The position numbers and the translations under genes are program-made. 64,000 nt of DNA from DASXMR01 sp036495525 (GTDB taxonomy: Bacteria; Actinomycetota; Actinomycetes; Streptosporangiales; Streptosporangiaceae). Location: NCBI GenBank assembly GCA_036495525.1, contig DASXMR010000158.1:1-64000 (forward strand). The letters are read 5' to 3'. Positions 8,879 to 18,107 of this stretch are shown piece by piece; positions within the stretch are counted from its first letter, which is position 1; each line of letters begins with the position of its first letter. The notes under the pieces are model-generated. The model ran no database searches and was not told the origin of the DNA. It worked only from the letters and a program-made list of their open reading frames with translations.

Positions 8879-9401
8879 TGAGCCAACCTCTCGGGTAACT
8901 GCCTGCCTGGCCGACCCGGCCGGCCCGGCCCGGTGCCGCGCGAGGGCGTCACCATCCGGCAGACAATACCGGCACCGCTGACACTACCGGGCACCCGGTC
9001 CGCCGCCGGTGGCTGCCTCGCCTCCGCCGGGAGGCCGGCCCCCGGTTGGCTGCCGCCTGGCATCCTCGCCGTCAGGTACGGCTCGCGGGAACTCCCGCTA
9101 GCCGATCATGTAAGCATATTTCCTCAGCGCCGGGCAGTGCGTCACCCGCCGGGACGGGCCCGGCCTGCGCGAGCCTACTCCAGCCAGCCGCGCAATCTAG
9201 GTGCATCAGCACAACCGGCGACGCGGCCGTGACCTTGAGCCGCGCCCCGCCCGGCACGGTCGCGCACTCGCGAGGCAGCAAGGCGAGGGTGCCGGCGGCG
9301 TCAAGCCGCGCCAGTAGCTTCCCTGCCGCGGAGCGCCGCCGGCTTCCCCTGACCGCAGCGCCACCGGCTTTCCCCGCGCGCAGCGACAGCGGTCGCGGCG
9401 G
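8879..9401. other. Gene-poor stretch between methyltransferase and ROK repressor genes
   Basis: These 523 bases hold no coding frame I would accept. One AT-richer patch at about 9100-9125 stands out from the GC-rich surroundings and could hold a distant promoter for the methyltransferase gene, though I see no clean -35/-10 pair. No repeat or strong terminator hairpin was found. Confidence 0.4.
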
Positions 9402-10982
9402 TCAGCTAGAGCGGGCCGCCAGCGGCTCGCGGCGGCTGCCATCCTGCTGCTGGCCGTCCGGCATGGCAGCGGTCAGCCTCTTCCATGCCAGGTCGGCGCC
9501 GGAGGCGAGGCAGCCGTCCACGACCGCCTCGGTGCCGAGCGCGCTGACCCTCACCTCGGGCAGCACCGGCGCGAGCCGGGCGAGCCTGGTCGTGACGGCC
9601 GCGGCGAAGCCCGGAGCCTGCCCGATGCCGCCGCCGAGCACCACCAGCTGCGGGTCTACCACGGTGATGACCGCGCAGATGGCCTTCGCTACCAGCAGCG
9701 CCTCGTCGGCGACGACCGCTGCGGCGCGCTCATCGCCAGCGGCTGCCGCGGCGAAGACCCGCCGGGCGGAGACTGGCCCGCGCATGCCAGCCCGCCGCGC
9801 CGCGCGCACCACAGCCGACGCCGAGCCGGCCGCCTCCAGCGTGCCGCGGCGGCGGGCGTCGCCCGCGTCGCTGCCCTGGCCGTCCGAGATCGGCATGAAC
9901 GCGATCTCCCCCGCGACCCCGTGCACGCCGCGGTGCAGCCGGCCGCCAAGCACCAGGCCCATGCCGATGCCGGTGCCGATCGAGACGAACGCGAAGCTGG
10001 CGAACTCCCGCCCGTGCCCATGCTCGCGCTCGGCCAGGGCAGCCGCGTCGATGTCGTTCTCCACCACGAGCTGCTGCCCGAACGCCGCCCGCAGCCCGGC
10101 CAGTGCCTTCGGGCTGCCCCAGCCGCCGAGCCCGCCGGTGAGCACCATCGAGTCCCGCACCGGGTCGTAGACGCCCGGGCTGCCGATCACCGTCTGAGTC
10201 ACCGCTGCCCTGGTCACGCCCGCCTCGTCGCACAGCGCGTCGGCCAGGCCGACCAGCTCGGCTACTCGCCCGGCGGCGCTGGTCGCGCGGGCCCGCGCCG
10301 AGGACCTGGCCTGCACCCGGCCGGTCAGGTCGGCGAGCGCGCCGCGCAGGTAGTGCATCCCGATGTCCAGGCCAAGCACGTAGCCGGCCTCGGGCCGGAT
10401 CTCATAGAGCAGCGCCGAACGGCCCGGCAGGCCGGTTCGCTGCCCGGCGAGGCGGACCAGCCCGGCCCGCTCGACGTTCGCCAGCGCCATCGAGACGGTC
10501 GCCTTAGACAGCCCGGACATCCGGGCAAGGTCGGCCCGCGAGCAGCTGCCGAGCGCCCGGATCTGGCCGAGCAGCAGCTGCTCGTTGAGCGCCCGGAGCA
10601 GCTGCGGGCGTGCGGCCTGACTGCCATGATCCCGCCCGGAGTCCTGCCCGGCCCTGTGGTTGCCGTCCCCCAGGTTGCCTGTCCCGTGGTTGCCTGTCCC
10701 GTGGCTGGCCGCACCGTGGTTGCCCGCACCGTGCTGAGCGGCCTCCTGATGGCCGACGCCGTAGCTACCAGCGCCGCGGTCAGGAGCCCCCTGGTTACCA
10801 TCCCGGCGGTTCCCAGGTGCCCGCCTGCCAGCACCGTCGTTCCCGGCATCGCCGGGTACTGCGTGCCGGCGGAAGGCCGAGCCAGGCTCGTCAGGCACCG
10901 TCGGCATCCAGCCCGGACGGGAAGCAAACCGGACCAGCGCGTCGGGCCCGGCCGGTATCAGGTCCGGGGCCAGCACCGCCAT
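9402..10982 (-). CDS. ROK-family transcriptional repressor with a long repetitive N-terminus
   Basis: The 526-residue protein has a winged-helix domain at about 140-200 (RADLARMSGLSKATVSMAL) followed by a ROK sugar-binding domain with a GLDIG phosphate-loop motif. It should repress sugar locus 1 and release DNA when a sugar binds. The first ~125 residues are low complexity, with many Gly-Asn-His and Gly-Ala-Gly steps encoded by near-repeats. The zinc motif CxCGxxGC normally found in ROK repressors is absent; at that place the sequence reads SDGQGSDAGDARRRGT. The start at 10982 has no strong ribosome binding site and could lie further in. It is divergent from the kinase gene across the 11107-11133 operator. 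Confidence 0.85.
   Translation of the reverse strand: MAVLAPDLIPAGPDALVRFASRPGWMPTVPDEPGSAFRRHAVPGDAGNDGAGRRAPGNRRDGNQGAPDRGAGSYGVGHQEAAQHGAGNHGAASHGTGNHGTGNLGDGNHRAGQDSGRDHGSQAARPQLLRALNEQLLLGQIRALGSCSRADLARMSGLSKATVSMALANVERAGLVRLAGQRTGLPGRSALLYEIRPEAGYVLGLDIGMHYLRGALADLTGRVQARSSARARATSAAGRVAELVGLADALCDEAGVTRAAVTQTVIGSPGVYDPVRDSMVLTGGLGGWGSPKALAGLRAAFGQQLVVENDIDAAALAEREHGHGREFASFAFVSIGTGIGMGLVLGGRLHRGVHGVAGEIAFMPISDGQGSDAGDARRRGTLEAAGSASAVVRAARRAGMRGPVSARRVFAAAAAGDERAAAVVADEALLVAKAICAVITVVDPQLVVLGGGIGQAPGFAAAVTTRLARLAPVLPEVRVSALGTEAVVDGCLASGADLAWKRLTAAMPDGQQQDGSRREPLAARSS
10625..10840 (-). repeat. Imperfect 15-bp repeats encoding the Gly/Asn/His-rich tail
   Basis: Short units of the form ggttgcctgtcccgt recur here with drift, in frame with the ROK repressor. 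They encode the GNHGTG-like pattern before the DNA-binding domain. Confidence 0.55.
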
Positions 10983-11092
10983 ACACCCGGCTCGCCAGGT
11001 TGGCCCGCGTCATGGTCACCGCCACCTCCGTCCTCATCATCGCTCAGCTCAGGTACCGCGGGCGCGGGCGGGGAATCGTGTCGCCCTGACTC

Positions 11093-11121
11093 TTGAAATG
11101 CTGAGTGATAGTTAGGATACT
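11093..11121 (+). promoter_or_regulatory. Promoter of sugar locus 1
   Basis: TTGAAA (11093-11098) and GATACT (11116-11121) are 17 bases apart. The -10 box lies inside the palindromic operator, so a bound repressor would block RNA polymerase. Confidence 0.6.
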
Positions 11122-11133
11122 GTCCTAACTATC
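11107..11133. promoter_or_regulatory. Perfect inverted-repeat operator for the ROK repressor
   Basis: The arms GATAGTTAGGA (11107-11117) and TCCTAACTATC (11123-11133) are perfect 11-bp complements around a 5-bp spacer. The inner TTAGGA-N5-TCCTAA resembles known actinobacterial ROK operators. It lies between the divergent ROK repressor and ROK kinase genes. Confidence 0.8.
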
Positions 11134-11188
11134 GCCCGTCATCAGACGACGCCGGCCGGGCAGCCGGCCCCCGCCAGGAAGAGTCCCG

Positions 11189-12217
11189 ATGGCCCAAGCG
11201 CCGACCGTACTTGGCCTCGATTTCGGTGGCACGAAAATCGCCGCCGCGGTCTGCGACCTGGCCGGCCGCCAGCTGGCCGCCACCGTGCTGCCCAGCGCTG
11301 CCGTGCTGGCCGGCGATGGCGGGCCAAGCGCACGTGAGATCTTCGACCGGGGCATCCAGGCCGGGCGCGATCTGCTGGCAGAGGCGGCGGACGGCGCCGA
11401 GCCGGCCGCGGTGGGCGTGGTCACCTTCGGTATCCCGTTCGAGGACCGGGTCGAGCTGGCGCCGTCGATCGGCGGCTGGGAAAAGCTGCCCATGGGCAGC
11501 CTGCTGCGCGCCGCCTTCCCCGGCGTGCCGATCCGGATGGCCACCGACGCGAAGGCCGCCGCGCTCGCCGAGGTGCGCTGGGGGGCGCTGGCCGGCAGCG
11601 ATCCGGCGGTCTACCTCAACCTCGGCACCGGCCTGGCGGCCGCCCTGGTGGTCGGCGGCCAGGTGATCTACGGCCACGACGGCGCGGCCGGCGAGATCGG
11701 CTACCACCTGCGGTCGGTCGCCGATGTCAGGCGCCAGATCGGGCACCGGACGATGCTGGAGCAGATGGTCAGCGGCCAGGCGCTCGCCCGCCGGGCGAGT
11801 GAGCTAGCCGGGCCGGTGGCCGCGCGCGACGTCTTCGCCGACCCGGCAGCGGCCGGCCTGCTCGGCGACCTGGCCGGCGAATTCGCCGACGAGCTGGCGC
11901 TGCACGTGGTGAACCTGGCCATCACGCTCAACCCGCAGCGCATCGCCGTCGGCGGCGGCATGGTCGGCTCCTGGCACCGGATCGGGCCGGTGCTTGACGG
12001 GGCGCTGACCGCCGGCGTGCCGTTCCCGCCCGAGCTGGTGCTCGCCAGGTACCCGTACGACGCGCCGCTGCGCGGCGCCGTGGCGCTCGCCGTCGATGCC
12101 GCGGCGCGCGGGGGCGAGCCTGGTCGCGACCACAGCGACCCGCACGCCCGGCATGTCCACCATCGCCCGGCCGCTACGGCGCACCGGGCCTCGCTCAGTA
12201 AGGACACGAGGGCATGA
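11189..12217 (+). CDS. ROK-family sugar kinase
   Basis: This 342-residue cytoplasmic kinase has the N-terminal phosphate loop LGLDFGGTK, a second ATP motif LNLGTGLAAAL and the GEIGY segment that normally contains a sugar-contacting Glu. The cysteine cluster CxCGxxGC that usually follows GEIGH in ROK kinases is missing. Being first in an operon with a transporter and a GH4 6-phospho-glycosidase, it may phosphorylate the imported glycoside, as the ROK beta-glucoside kinase BglK does in Klebsiella. A GGAAGAG ribosome binding site precedes the ATG. Glucose or another hexose as substrate is also possible. Confidence 0.82.
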   Translation: MAQAPTVLGLDFGGTKIAAAVCDLAGRQLAATVLPSAAVLAGDGGPSAREIFDRGIQAGRDLLAEAADGAEPAAVGVVTFGIPFEDRVELAPSIGGWEKLPMGSLLRAAFPGVPIRMATDAKAAALAEVRWGALAGSDPAVYLNLGTGLAAALVVGGQVIYGHDGAAGEIGYHLRSVADVRRQIGHRTMLEQMVSGQALARRASELAGPVAARDVFADPAAAGLLGDLAGEFADELALHVVNLAITLNPQRIAVGGGMVGSWHRIGPVLDGALTAGVPFPPELVLARYPYDAPLRGAVALAVDAAARGGEPGRDHSDPHARHVHHRPAATAHRASLSKDTRA

Positions 12218-12282
12218 CAGGCAGCCTGCATGCCAGCCAGCGGCCGCACGGATTCATCCCCGGCCGGATCCACCCCCGGCAC

Positions 12283-12310
12283 CCGCGCGCGGCTAGTTCG
12301 CCGCGCGCGG
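12283..12310 (+). other. GC hairpin between kinase and binding-protein genes
   Basis: The 10-bp sequence CCGCGCGCGG occurs twice (12283-12292 and 12301-12310) around eight bases and can fold into a stable stem just before the binding-protein gene. No T-tract follows. It may stabilise or partly terminate the transcript, which would let the binding protein be made in excess. Confidence 0.5.
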
Positions 12311-12332
12311 ACACTCACCGAAGGGCACAGCT

Positions 12333-14000
12333 ATGAAACGCCTCACCGCAATCGGGGCTGTCCTAGCGGCCGGCGTGCTGGCGGCCGCCTGCGGCAGCAG
12401 CGCAACCACCTCATCGGGCGGCAGCGGCGGCCCGTCCGGCGTGCTGACCATCTCTAACGAGAGCGGCCAGACGTGGAGCTGCCAGTTCAACCCGCTCAAC
12501 CCGAACGACCAGTTCCTGGCCTTCGGCCCGATCTACGAGCCGCTCGCCTTCGTCAACACGCTGCAGAACGGCACCGCCAAGCCGTGGCTAGCGTCCAGCT
12601 GGAACTGGACTAACGGCAACAAGACGCTCACCTTCACGATCAAGAGCGGGGTCAAGTTCAGCGACGGCACGCCGATGACGGCGGCGGACGTGGCGTTCAC
12701 CTTCAACCTGCTGAAGAAGTTCCCGGGGCTCGACCTCAACTCGATCTGGTCGGTGCTGTCCAGCGTGACCCAGAAGGGGTCGAACCAGGTTGTCATGCAG
12801 TTCAAGTCGGCCGCGGTGCCGTACTTCTACTACATCGCCGACCAGGTGCCGATCGTGCCGCAGCACATCTGGTCCAAGATCGCTAACCCGGTCACCTACA
12901 CCGACACGAACCCGGTCGGCACCGGCGCGTACACGGTCAGCCCGTGCACGGCACAGCTGATTACCTACAAGGCCAACAAGAACTACTGGCAGCCAGGCGA
13001 GCCGAAGGTCGCCCAGGTCAACTACCCGGCGTTCACCTCGAACGACCCGGCGAATACCTACCTGGCCACCGGGCAGGCGCAGTGGGGCAGCCAGTACATC
13101 CCGGGGATCAAGAAGTTCTTCCTTGACAAGAGCTCCGACAACCACATCTGGTTCCCGCCGATCGCCAACGTCTCGCTGTTCATCAACCTGAAGAACTCGC
13201 TGCTCGGCAACGTCGCCGTGCGGCAGGCGATGGCCTATGCCATCGACCGCGGCAAGGTCTCGCAGATCGGCGAGTCCGGCTACGAGCCGGCTTCCAACCA
13301 GAGCGGCATCGTCACGCCGACGTTCTCCGCCTGGATGGACAGCTCGGCGGCCGTGCCGTTCAGCGGGTACTCCTTCAACCCGGCTAAGGCCGAGCAGATC
13401 CTGACCCACGCTGGCTTCAAGAAGAACTCCAGCGGGATCTTCACCTCGCCATCAGGCCAGCCGCTGTCGTTCTCCGTCATCAACATCGGCGGCTACTCCG
13501 ACTGGGTGGCGTCGGTGCAGGTGATCCAGCAGGACCTGAAGGCCATCGGCATCCAGCTCACGGCGCAGAACCTGTCGTCGAACGACTACAACAGCAAGCT
13601 GTTCAACGGCACCTACCAGCTCGCCTATGGCAGCGAGACCGGCGGGCCGACGCCGTACTACGAGCTGCGCCAGTGGCTGTACTCGAAGAACTCGGCGCCG
13701 ATCGGCAAGCAGGCGTCAAGCAACTGGGAGCGCTACAGCAACCCGGCGACCGACACGCTGATCAACCAGTACGGCTCGACCACCTCGACCGCGACGCAGC
13801 ACCAGATCGTCAACAAGCTGCAGCAGGTCATGCTCAAGGACGTACCGGTCATCCCCGTCACCGAGGAAGTGGACTGGTACCAGTACAGCACCTCCCACTT
13901 CACCGGCTGGGCCACGCCGCAGGACCCGTTCGCCCAGCCAGCCGCCTACTCCTCACCCGACTGGGGCCAGATGCTGCTGCACCTGGCGCCGGCCAAGTAA
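12333..14000 (+). CDS. Family 5 extracellular solute-binding lipoprotein
   Basis: The 555-residue binding protein belongs to the DppA/OppA-type family, which takes peptides but also oligosaccharides such as cellobiose or xylo-oligomers. A signal peptide ends in lipobox LAAAC with Cys20, so it is anchored outside the membrane. The family motif region FTIKSGVKFSDGTPMTAADV is present near 100-120. It is followed by two permeases and two ATPases in one run. The kinase and GH4 genes of the operon argue for a glycoside ligand rather than a peptide. Confidence 0.87.
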   Translation: MKRLTAIGAVLAAGVLAAACGSSATTSSGGSGGPSGVLTISNESGQTWSCQFNPLNPNDQFLAFGPIYEPLAFVNTLQNGTAKPWLASSWNWTNGNKTLTFTIKSGVKFSDGTPMTAADVAFTFNLLKKFPGLDLNSIWSVLSSVTQKGSNQVVMQFKSAAVPYFYYIADQVPIVPQHIWSKIANPVTYTDTNPVGTGAYTVSPCTAQLITYKANKNYWQPGEPKVAQVNYPAFTSNDPANTYLATGQAQWGSQYIPGIKKFFLDKSSDNHIWFPPIANVSLFINLKNSLLGNVAVRQAMAYAIDRGKVSQIGESGYEPASNQSGIVTPTFSAWMDSSAAVPFSGYSFNPAKAEQILTHAGFKKNSSGIFTSPSGQPLSFSVINIGGYSDWVASVQVIQQDLKAIGIQLTAQNLSSNDYNSKLFNGTYQLAYGSETGGPTPYYELRQWLYSKNSAPIGKQASSNWERYSNPATDTLINQYGSTTSTATQHQIVNKLQQVMLKDVPVIPVTEEVDWYQYSTSHFTGWATPQDPFAQPAAYSSPDWGQMLLHLAPAK

Positions 14001-14066
14001 GGAGCGGCCGCAGGTGAGCCAGCCACAGGGTGAGCGCGCGGAACCGGAACGCATGAGGAGGAGTCG

Positions 14067-15050
14067 ATGAGATTCATACTCCGCCGGGCCGGCTTCTTCG
14101 CGCTCACCTTGTGGACCTGCCTGACCCTGAACTTCCTGCTGCCCCGACTGATGCCGGGCAACCCGGCGCTGGCGATGATGGCCAAGTTCCATGGGCGGCT
14201 CAACCCGCAGGCGCTGCACGCCCTTGAGATCGCTTACGGCGTCAACACCCACCAGAGCCTGCTAACGGAGTACTTCCAGTACCTGGGGAACCTGGCGCAC
14301 GGCAAGCTCGGCACGTCACTGGCGTTCTTTCCGCAGCCGGTCAGCACGGTCGTGCTGCACGCGATCCCGTGGACGCTCGGCCTGCTCGGCGTCACGACGA
14401 TCCTCGCCTTCGCGCTCGGCACGATGATCGGCATCCTCGGGGCCTGGCGGCGCGGCGGCTGGCTGGACAGCGTCCTGCCGCCGGTGTTCGTCATCACCTC
14501 GGCGATCCCGTACTTCTGGATCGGCATGGTGCTGATCATCGTCTTCAGCCTGAAACTCGGCTGGCTGCCGTACACCTTCAGCTATGACCCGACCCTGATC
14601 CCGTCCTTTAACTGGGTCTTCATCAGCAACGTGCTGCAGCACGCAGTGCTGCCGGCGGTGGCGATCCTGGTCACCTTCATCGGCGGCTGGATCCTGACCA
14701 TGCGCAACACCATGATCACGACACTGTCTGAGGACTACATCCGGATGGCAAGGGCCAAGGGCCTGCCGGGCAACCGGATCATGCTTGACTACGCGGCGCG
14801 CAACGCGATCTTGCCGAATCTGTCCGGCTTCGCGATGTCGCTCGGCTTCGTCGTCAGCGGTGCGGTGCTGGTCGAGTACGTCTTCGACTACCAGGGCGTC
14901 GGCTACCTGCTGGTGCAGGCGCTCGACGGGGAGGACTACCCGCTGATGCAGGCCCTGTTCCTGGTCATCACCCTGGCGGTGCTGTTCGCGATCCTGCTCG
15001 CCGACATCGCCACCGTCCTGCTCGACCCGCGCACCAGGGCAGCGGGGTAA
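14067..15050 (+). CDS. ABC transporter permease, DppB type
   Basis: The 327-residue permease has an N-terminal membrane segment, about five further ones, and the EAA-like cytoplasmic loop EDYIRMARAKGLPGNRI that contacts the ATPase. It is the first permease of the family 5 transporter. A strong ribosome binding site (AGGAGG) precedes the ATG. Confidence 0.88.
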   Translation: MRFILRRAGFFALTLWTCLTLNFLLPRLMPGNPALAMMAKFHGRLNPQALHALEIAYGVNTHQSLLTEYFQYLGNLAHGKLGTSLAFFPQPVSTVVLHAIPWTLGLLGVTTILAFALGTMIGILGAWRRGGWLDSVLPPVFVITSAIPYFWIGMVLIIVFSLKLGWLPYTFSYDPTLIPSFNWVFISNVLQHAVLPAVAILVTFIGGWILTMRNTMITTLSEDYIRMARAKGLPGNRIMLDYAARNAILPNLSGFAMSLGFVVSGAVLVEYVFDYQGVGYLLVQALDGEDYPLMQALFLVITLAVLFAILLADIATVLLDPRTRAAG

Positions 15051-15054
15051 CGCC

Positions 15055-16023
15055 ATGGTGGCGCTCTTCAGCCAGGTCGGCGGCCCCAGCCAGGCTCCCA
15101 CGACGTCAGCCAGGTCGCAGGCCGGGCAGGCGGTCGGCCGGCTCTGGCGGGCGGTGCGCAGCAACCGCAAGGCCACGGTCGGCGCGATCCTGCTGCTGAT
15201 CTTCACGTTCATGGCGGTCTTCCCGTGGCTGATCACGCACGACAACCCCGAGGCCGAGGTGTTCGGCCAGAGCCTCGGGCCGTCGGCGCATCACCTGTTC
15301 GGGACCACGTCGCTCGGCCAGGACCTCTTCGCCCAGTTCGTCTGGGGGGCCAGGGAAACCCTGATCATCGCCGTCGTATCCGGGCTGCTATCCACCGTGC
15401 TGTCGGTGGCCATCGGCCTGGCCGCCGCCTACCTGGGCGGCGTCCCCGATGCCGTGCTCAGCTATGTCACCGACGTGCTGCTGGTGCTGCCCACCTTCCC
15501 GCTGCTGATCATCATCGCGGCCTTCCTGCCCAACGGCGGCGTGGTCGTGCTGATCGGGGTGCTGGTGGTCACCGGCTACTCCTACGGTGCCAGGCAGCTC
15601 AGGTCCCAGGCGCTGTCGATGCGGCACCGGGACTTCCTCGAAGCGGCCAGGGTCCGCGGCGAGCGCAGCCTGTACATCGTGTTCGTGGAGATCATCCCGA
15701 CGATGACCTCGCTGATCGTCGCGACCTTCCTCGGCACCGCGGTGTACAACGTGATCTTCGCGGCCGGGCTGCAGTTCATCGGCTTCGGCAACCCGGGGTC
15801 AGTGAGCTGGGGCACGATGCTCTACTGGGCCGAGAACGAGGAAGCGCTGCAGACCGGCCAGTACCTGTGGGCGATCGTCCCAGGTGTCTGCATCGCCCTG
15901 CTCGGCGCCGCGTTCGCGCTGCTCAACTACGCCTTCGACGAGATCGGCAACCCGGCGCTTCGGCCGGTGCGCAGGCCAAGGAGGATCCGGAGGGTGAGGA
16001 CCAGTGTCCCTGGCGCGTCCTAA
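15055..16023 (+). CDS. ABC transporter permease, DppC type
   Basis: This 322-residue permease has an N-terminal anchor at about 40-60, a lumenal segment with the usual HLFGTTSLGQDLF motif, and the coupling loop MRHRDFLEAARVRGERS. It starts four bases after the first permease stops and overlaps the following ATPase gene by 20 bases, consistent with tight co-translation. Confidence 0.88.
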   Translation: MVALFSQVGGPSQAPTTSARSQAGQAVGRLWRAVRSNRKATVGAILLLIFTFMAVFPWLITHDNPEAEVFGQSLGPSAHHLFGTTSLGQDLFAQFVWGARETLIIAVVSGLLSTVLSVAIGLAAAYLGGVPDAVLSYVTDVLLVLPTFPLLIIIAAFLPNGGVVVLIGVLVVTGYSYGARQLRSQALSMRHRDFLEAARVRGERSLYIVFVEIIPTMTSLIVATFLGTAVYNVIFAAGLQFIGFGNPGSVSWGTMLYWAENEEALQTGQYLWAIVPGVCIALLGAAFALLNYAFDEIGNPALRPVRRPRRIRRVRTSVPGAS

Positions 16024-17038
16024 TCGCTCGGCCCTGCCCGGCCAGCTGACCCCGCCGGTGGTCACCGGGAACGTGCTCGATGTCGAGTCGCTGACGGTCG
16101 ACTACCTCACCCAGCGCGGCCGCGTCCGGGCGGTCGAGGACGTCAGCTTCAGCGTGGACCGGGGCGAGTTCCTCGGCATCGTCGGCGAGTCGGGCTGCGG
16201 CAAGTCGACGCTGCTGTTCGCCATCGCCCAGCTGCTGACCCCGCCGGCCGAGATCACGGGCGGCCGGGTGCTGTTCAAGGGCACCAACCTGGTCGGCCTC
16301 ACCGACTCGGCGCTCGCCACCACCCGCTGGCGGGACATGTCGGTGGTCATGCAGAGCGCGATGAACGCGCTCAACCCGGTCAAGACGATCGGCTCGCAGT
16401 TCAAGGATGCGATGCGGGCGCACGGCGTGCGCTCCCCCGCCGAGATCGCCGACCGGTCGGCCGAGGTGCTGCGGATGGTCGGGATCGACCCGCTGCACCT
16501 CAGGAGCTACCCGCACCAGCTGTCGGGCGGCATGCGGCAGCGCTCCATGATCGCGATGGCCATGCTGTTCACCCCCGAGCTGGTCATCATGGACGAGCCC
16601 ACCTCGGCGCTCGACGTCGTGGCGCAGCGCTCGCTGATGGTTCAGATCAAGGAGCTGCAGCGGCAGCTCGGCTTCGCGATCATCTTCGTCACCCACGACA
16701 TGTCCCTGGTCAGCCACTTCTCCGACCGGCTGATGGTGATGTACGCGGGCCAGGTGGCCGAGCTCGGGCCAACCCGCCGGGTGTTCGACTCGCCGCTGCA
16801 TCCCTACAGCGCCGGCCTGCTCGAGGCGTTCCCGTCAATCCGCGGCCCGCGGGTGCCGCTAACCGGCATCCCCGGCAGCCCGCCTGACCTCGCCCAGGAG
16901 GCGGAGGGATGCCGTTTCGCGCCGCGCTGCCCCCAGGTGCTCGACCGGTGCCGCACCACGACCGTGCCGCTGTACCAGGTCGGTGGCATCCAGGTTCGCT
17001 GCCTGCGGCGGGAAGACGGAGGCGATAGCCGTGACTGA
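16004..17038 (+). CDS. ABC transporter ATP-binding protein, DppD type
   Basis: The 344-residue ATPase carries Walker A GESGCGKST, signature LSGGMRQR, Walker B LVIMDEPTSALD and the switch His in FVTHDM. The C-terminal oligopeptide-type extension has a CRFAPRCPQ cysteine motif, which holds an iron-sulfur cluster in some members. The GTG at 16004 lies inside the upstream permease gene. Confidence 0.88.
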   Translation: MSLARPNRSALPGQLTPPVVTGNVLDVESLTVDYLTQRGRVRAVEDVSFSVDRGEFLGIVGESGCGKSTLLFAIAQLLTPPAEITGGRVLFKGTNLVGLTDSALATTRWRDMSVVMQSAMNALNPVKTIGSQFKDAMRAHGVRSPAEIADRSAEVLRMVGIDPLHLRSYPHQLSGGMRQRSMIAMAMLFTPELVIMDEPTSALDVVAQRSLMVQIKELQRQLGFAIIFVTHDMSLVSHFSDRLMVMYAGQVAELGPTRRVFDSPLHPYSAGLLEAFPSIRGPRVPLTGIPGSPPDLAQEAEGCRFAPRCPQVLDRCRTTTVPLYQVGGIQVRCLRREDGGDSRD

Positions 17039-18107
17039 CCGGGTGCTGCCAGACCGGGCCGCGGCCAACGGTGCGCAGCCGCAGCCCGCCGCCAGCAACG
17101 GCGACGCCGCTGACCAGCCGCCGCTGCTGCAGACGGACCGGCTGACCAGGCACTTCCGGATCGGCGGCGGGCTGCGCCGGCAGACGCTGCACGCGGTGGA
17201 CGAGGTCAGCCTGTCCATCGGCAGGCGCGAGATCGTCGCGCTGGCCGGCGAGAGCGGCAGCGGCAAGAGCACGGTCGCCCGGCTGCTCGCCAGGGTCTAC
17301 AACCCGACCGCCGGGGAGATCTACTTCCAGGGCAAGCCGCTGTCCCGGCTGCGGTCAAGGACCGATCTGCTGAGCTACCGCAGCGATGTGCCGATGGTGT
17401 TCCAGGATCCGTTCAGCTCGATCAACCCCGTCTTCCGGGTCTCGCACGGCATCCTGCGCAGCCTCAAGCTGCACCGGCCGGAGCTCAGCCGGGCCGAGCG
17501 GCAGCAGCAGGCCGAGCGGATCTTCGAGACCGTCGGGCTGATCCCGCCCGCTGACGTGCTGCAGCGTTTCCCGCACGAGCTGAGCGGCGGCCAGCGGCAG
17601 CGGGTCGGCTTCGCTCAGGCGCTGGCGATGCGGCCGAAGCTCATCCTCGCCGATGAGCCGGTATCCATGCTCGACGTGTCGATCAGGATCGGACTGCTCA
17701 ACCTCATGGCGAGCCTGCGGGACGAGGAAGGCGTGTCGATCCTCTACATCACGCACGACATCGCCAGCGCACGGTATGTCGCCGACCGGCTGATCATCAT
17801 GTACGCGGGCCAGGTCGCCGAGTCCGGCCCGGTTGAGGACGTGCTCGCCAGCCCGAGGCACCCGTACACGCAGCTGCTGCTGTCGGCCGTGCCTGACCCG
17901 CGGGCCGAGCTGACGATCGGCGGCCAGACCGACCGTGGCGAGCCGCCGAAGGTGGTCGACCCGTCGCCCGGCTGCCGGTTCCGGTGGCGCTGCCCGCTGG
18001 CTATCGAGCAGTGTCACCAGGTCACGCCTGAGCTCGTCCAGCTCGCACCCGACCACGACGCCGCCTGCCACGTGGCAGCGTCCGGCGCGGAAGTGAAGGC
18101 CTTCTGA
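17031..18107 (+). CDS. ABC transporter ATP-binding protein, DppF type
   Basis: The second ATPase has Walker A GESGSGKST, signature LSGGQRQR, Walker B LILADEPVSMLD and His switch YITHD, with a C-terminal CRFRWRCP cysteine motif. The frame is open upstream, but GTG 17031 is preferred because GGAGGCGA lies just before it and it overlaps the previous stop by only eight bases; this gives 358 residues. Its TGA shares one base with the ATG of the GH4 gene. Confidence 0.87.
   Translation: MTDRVLPDRAAANGAQPQPAASNGDAADQPPLLQTDRLTRHFRIGGGLRRQTLHAVDEVSLSIGRREIVALAGESGSGKSTVARLLARVYNPTAGEIYFQGKPLSRLRSRTDLLSYRSDVPMVFQDPFSSINPVFRVSHGILRSLKLHRPELSRAERQQQAERIFETVGLIPPADVLQRFPHELSGGQRQRVGFAQALAMRPKLILADEPVSMLDVSIRIGLLNLMASLRDEEGVSILYITHDIASARYVADRLIIMYAGQVAESGPVEDVLASPRHPYTQLLLSAVPDPRAELTIGGQTDRGEPPKVVDPSPGCRFRWRCPLAIEQCHQVTPELVQLAPDHDAACHVAASGAEVKAF

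Noticed and set aside
8933..9232. Possible 99-residue protein in the 8879-9401 gap
   Set aside because: No ribosome binding site, no conserved pattern, and it spans the only AT-rich patch, which looks regulatory.
9046..10170. Long plus-strand open frame opposite the ROK repressor
   Set aside because: It is rich in Ser, Ala, Thr and Arg with no domain, and mirrors the third-position GC bias of the ROK gene on the other strand.
12588..13409. Long minus-strand open frame opposite the first binding-protein gene
   Set aside because: The composition is typical of antisense shadows, and the binding protein on the plus strand is certain.
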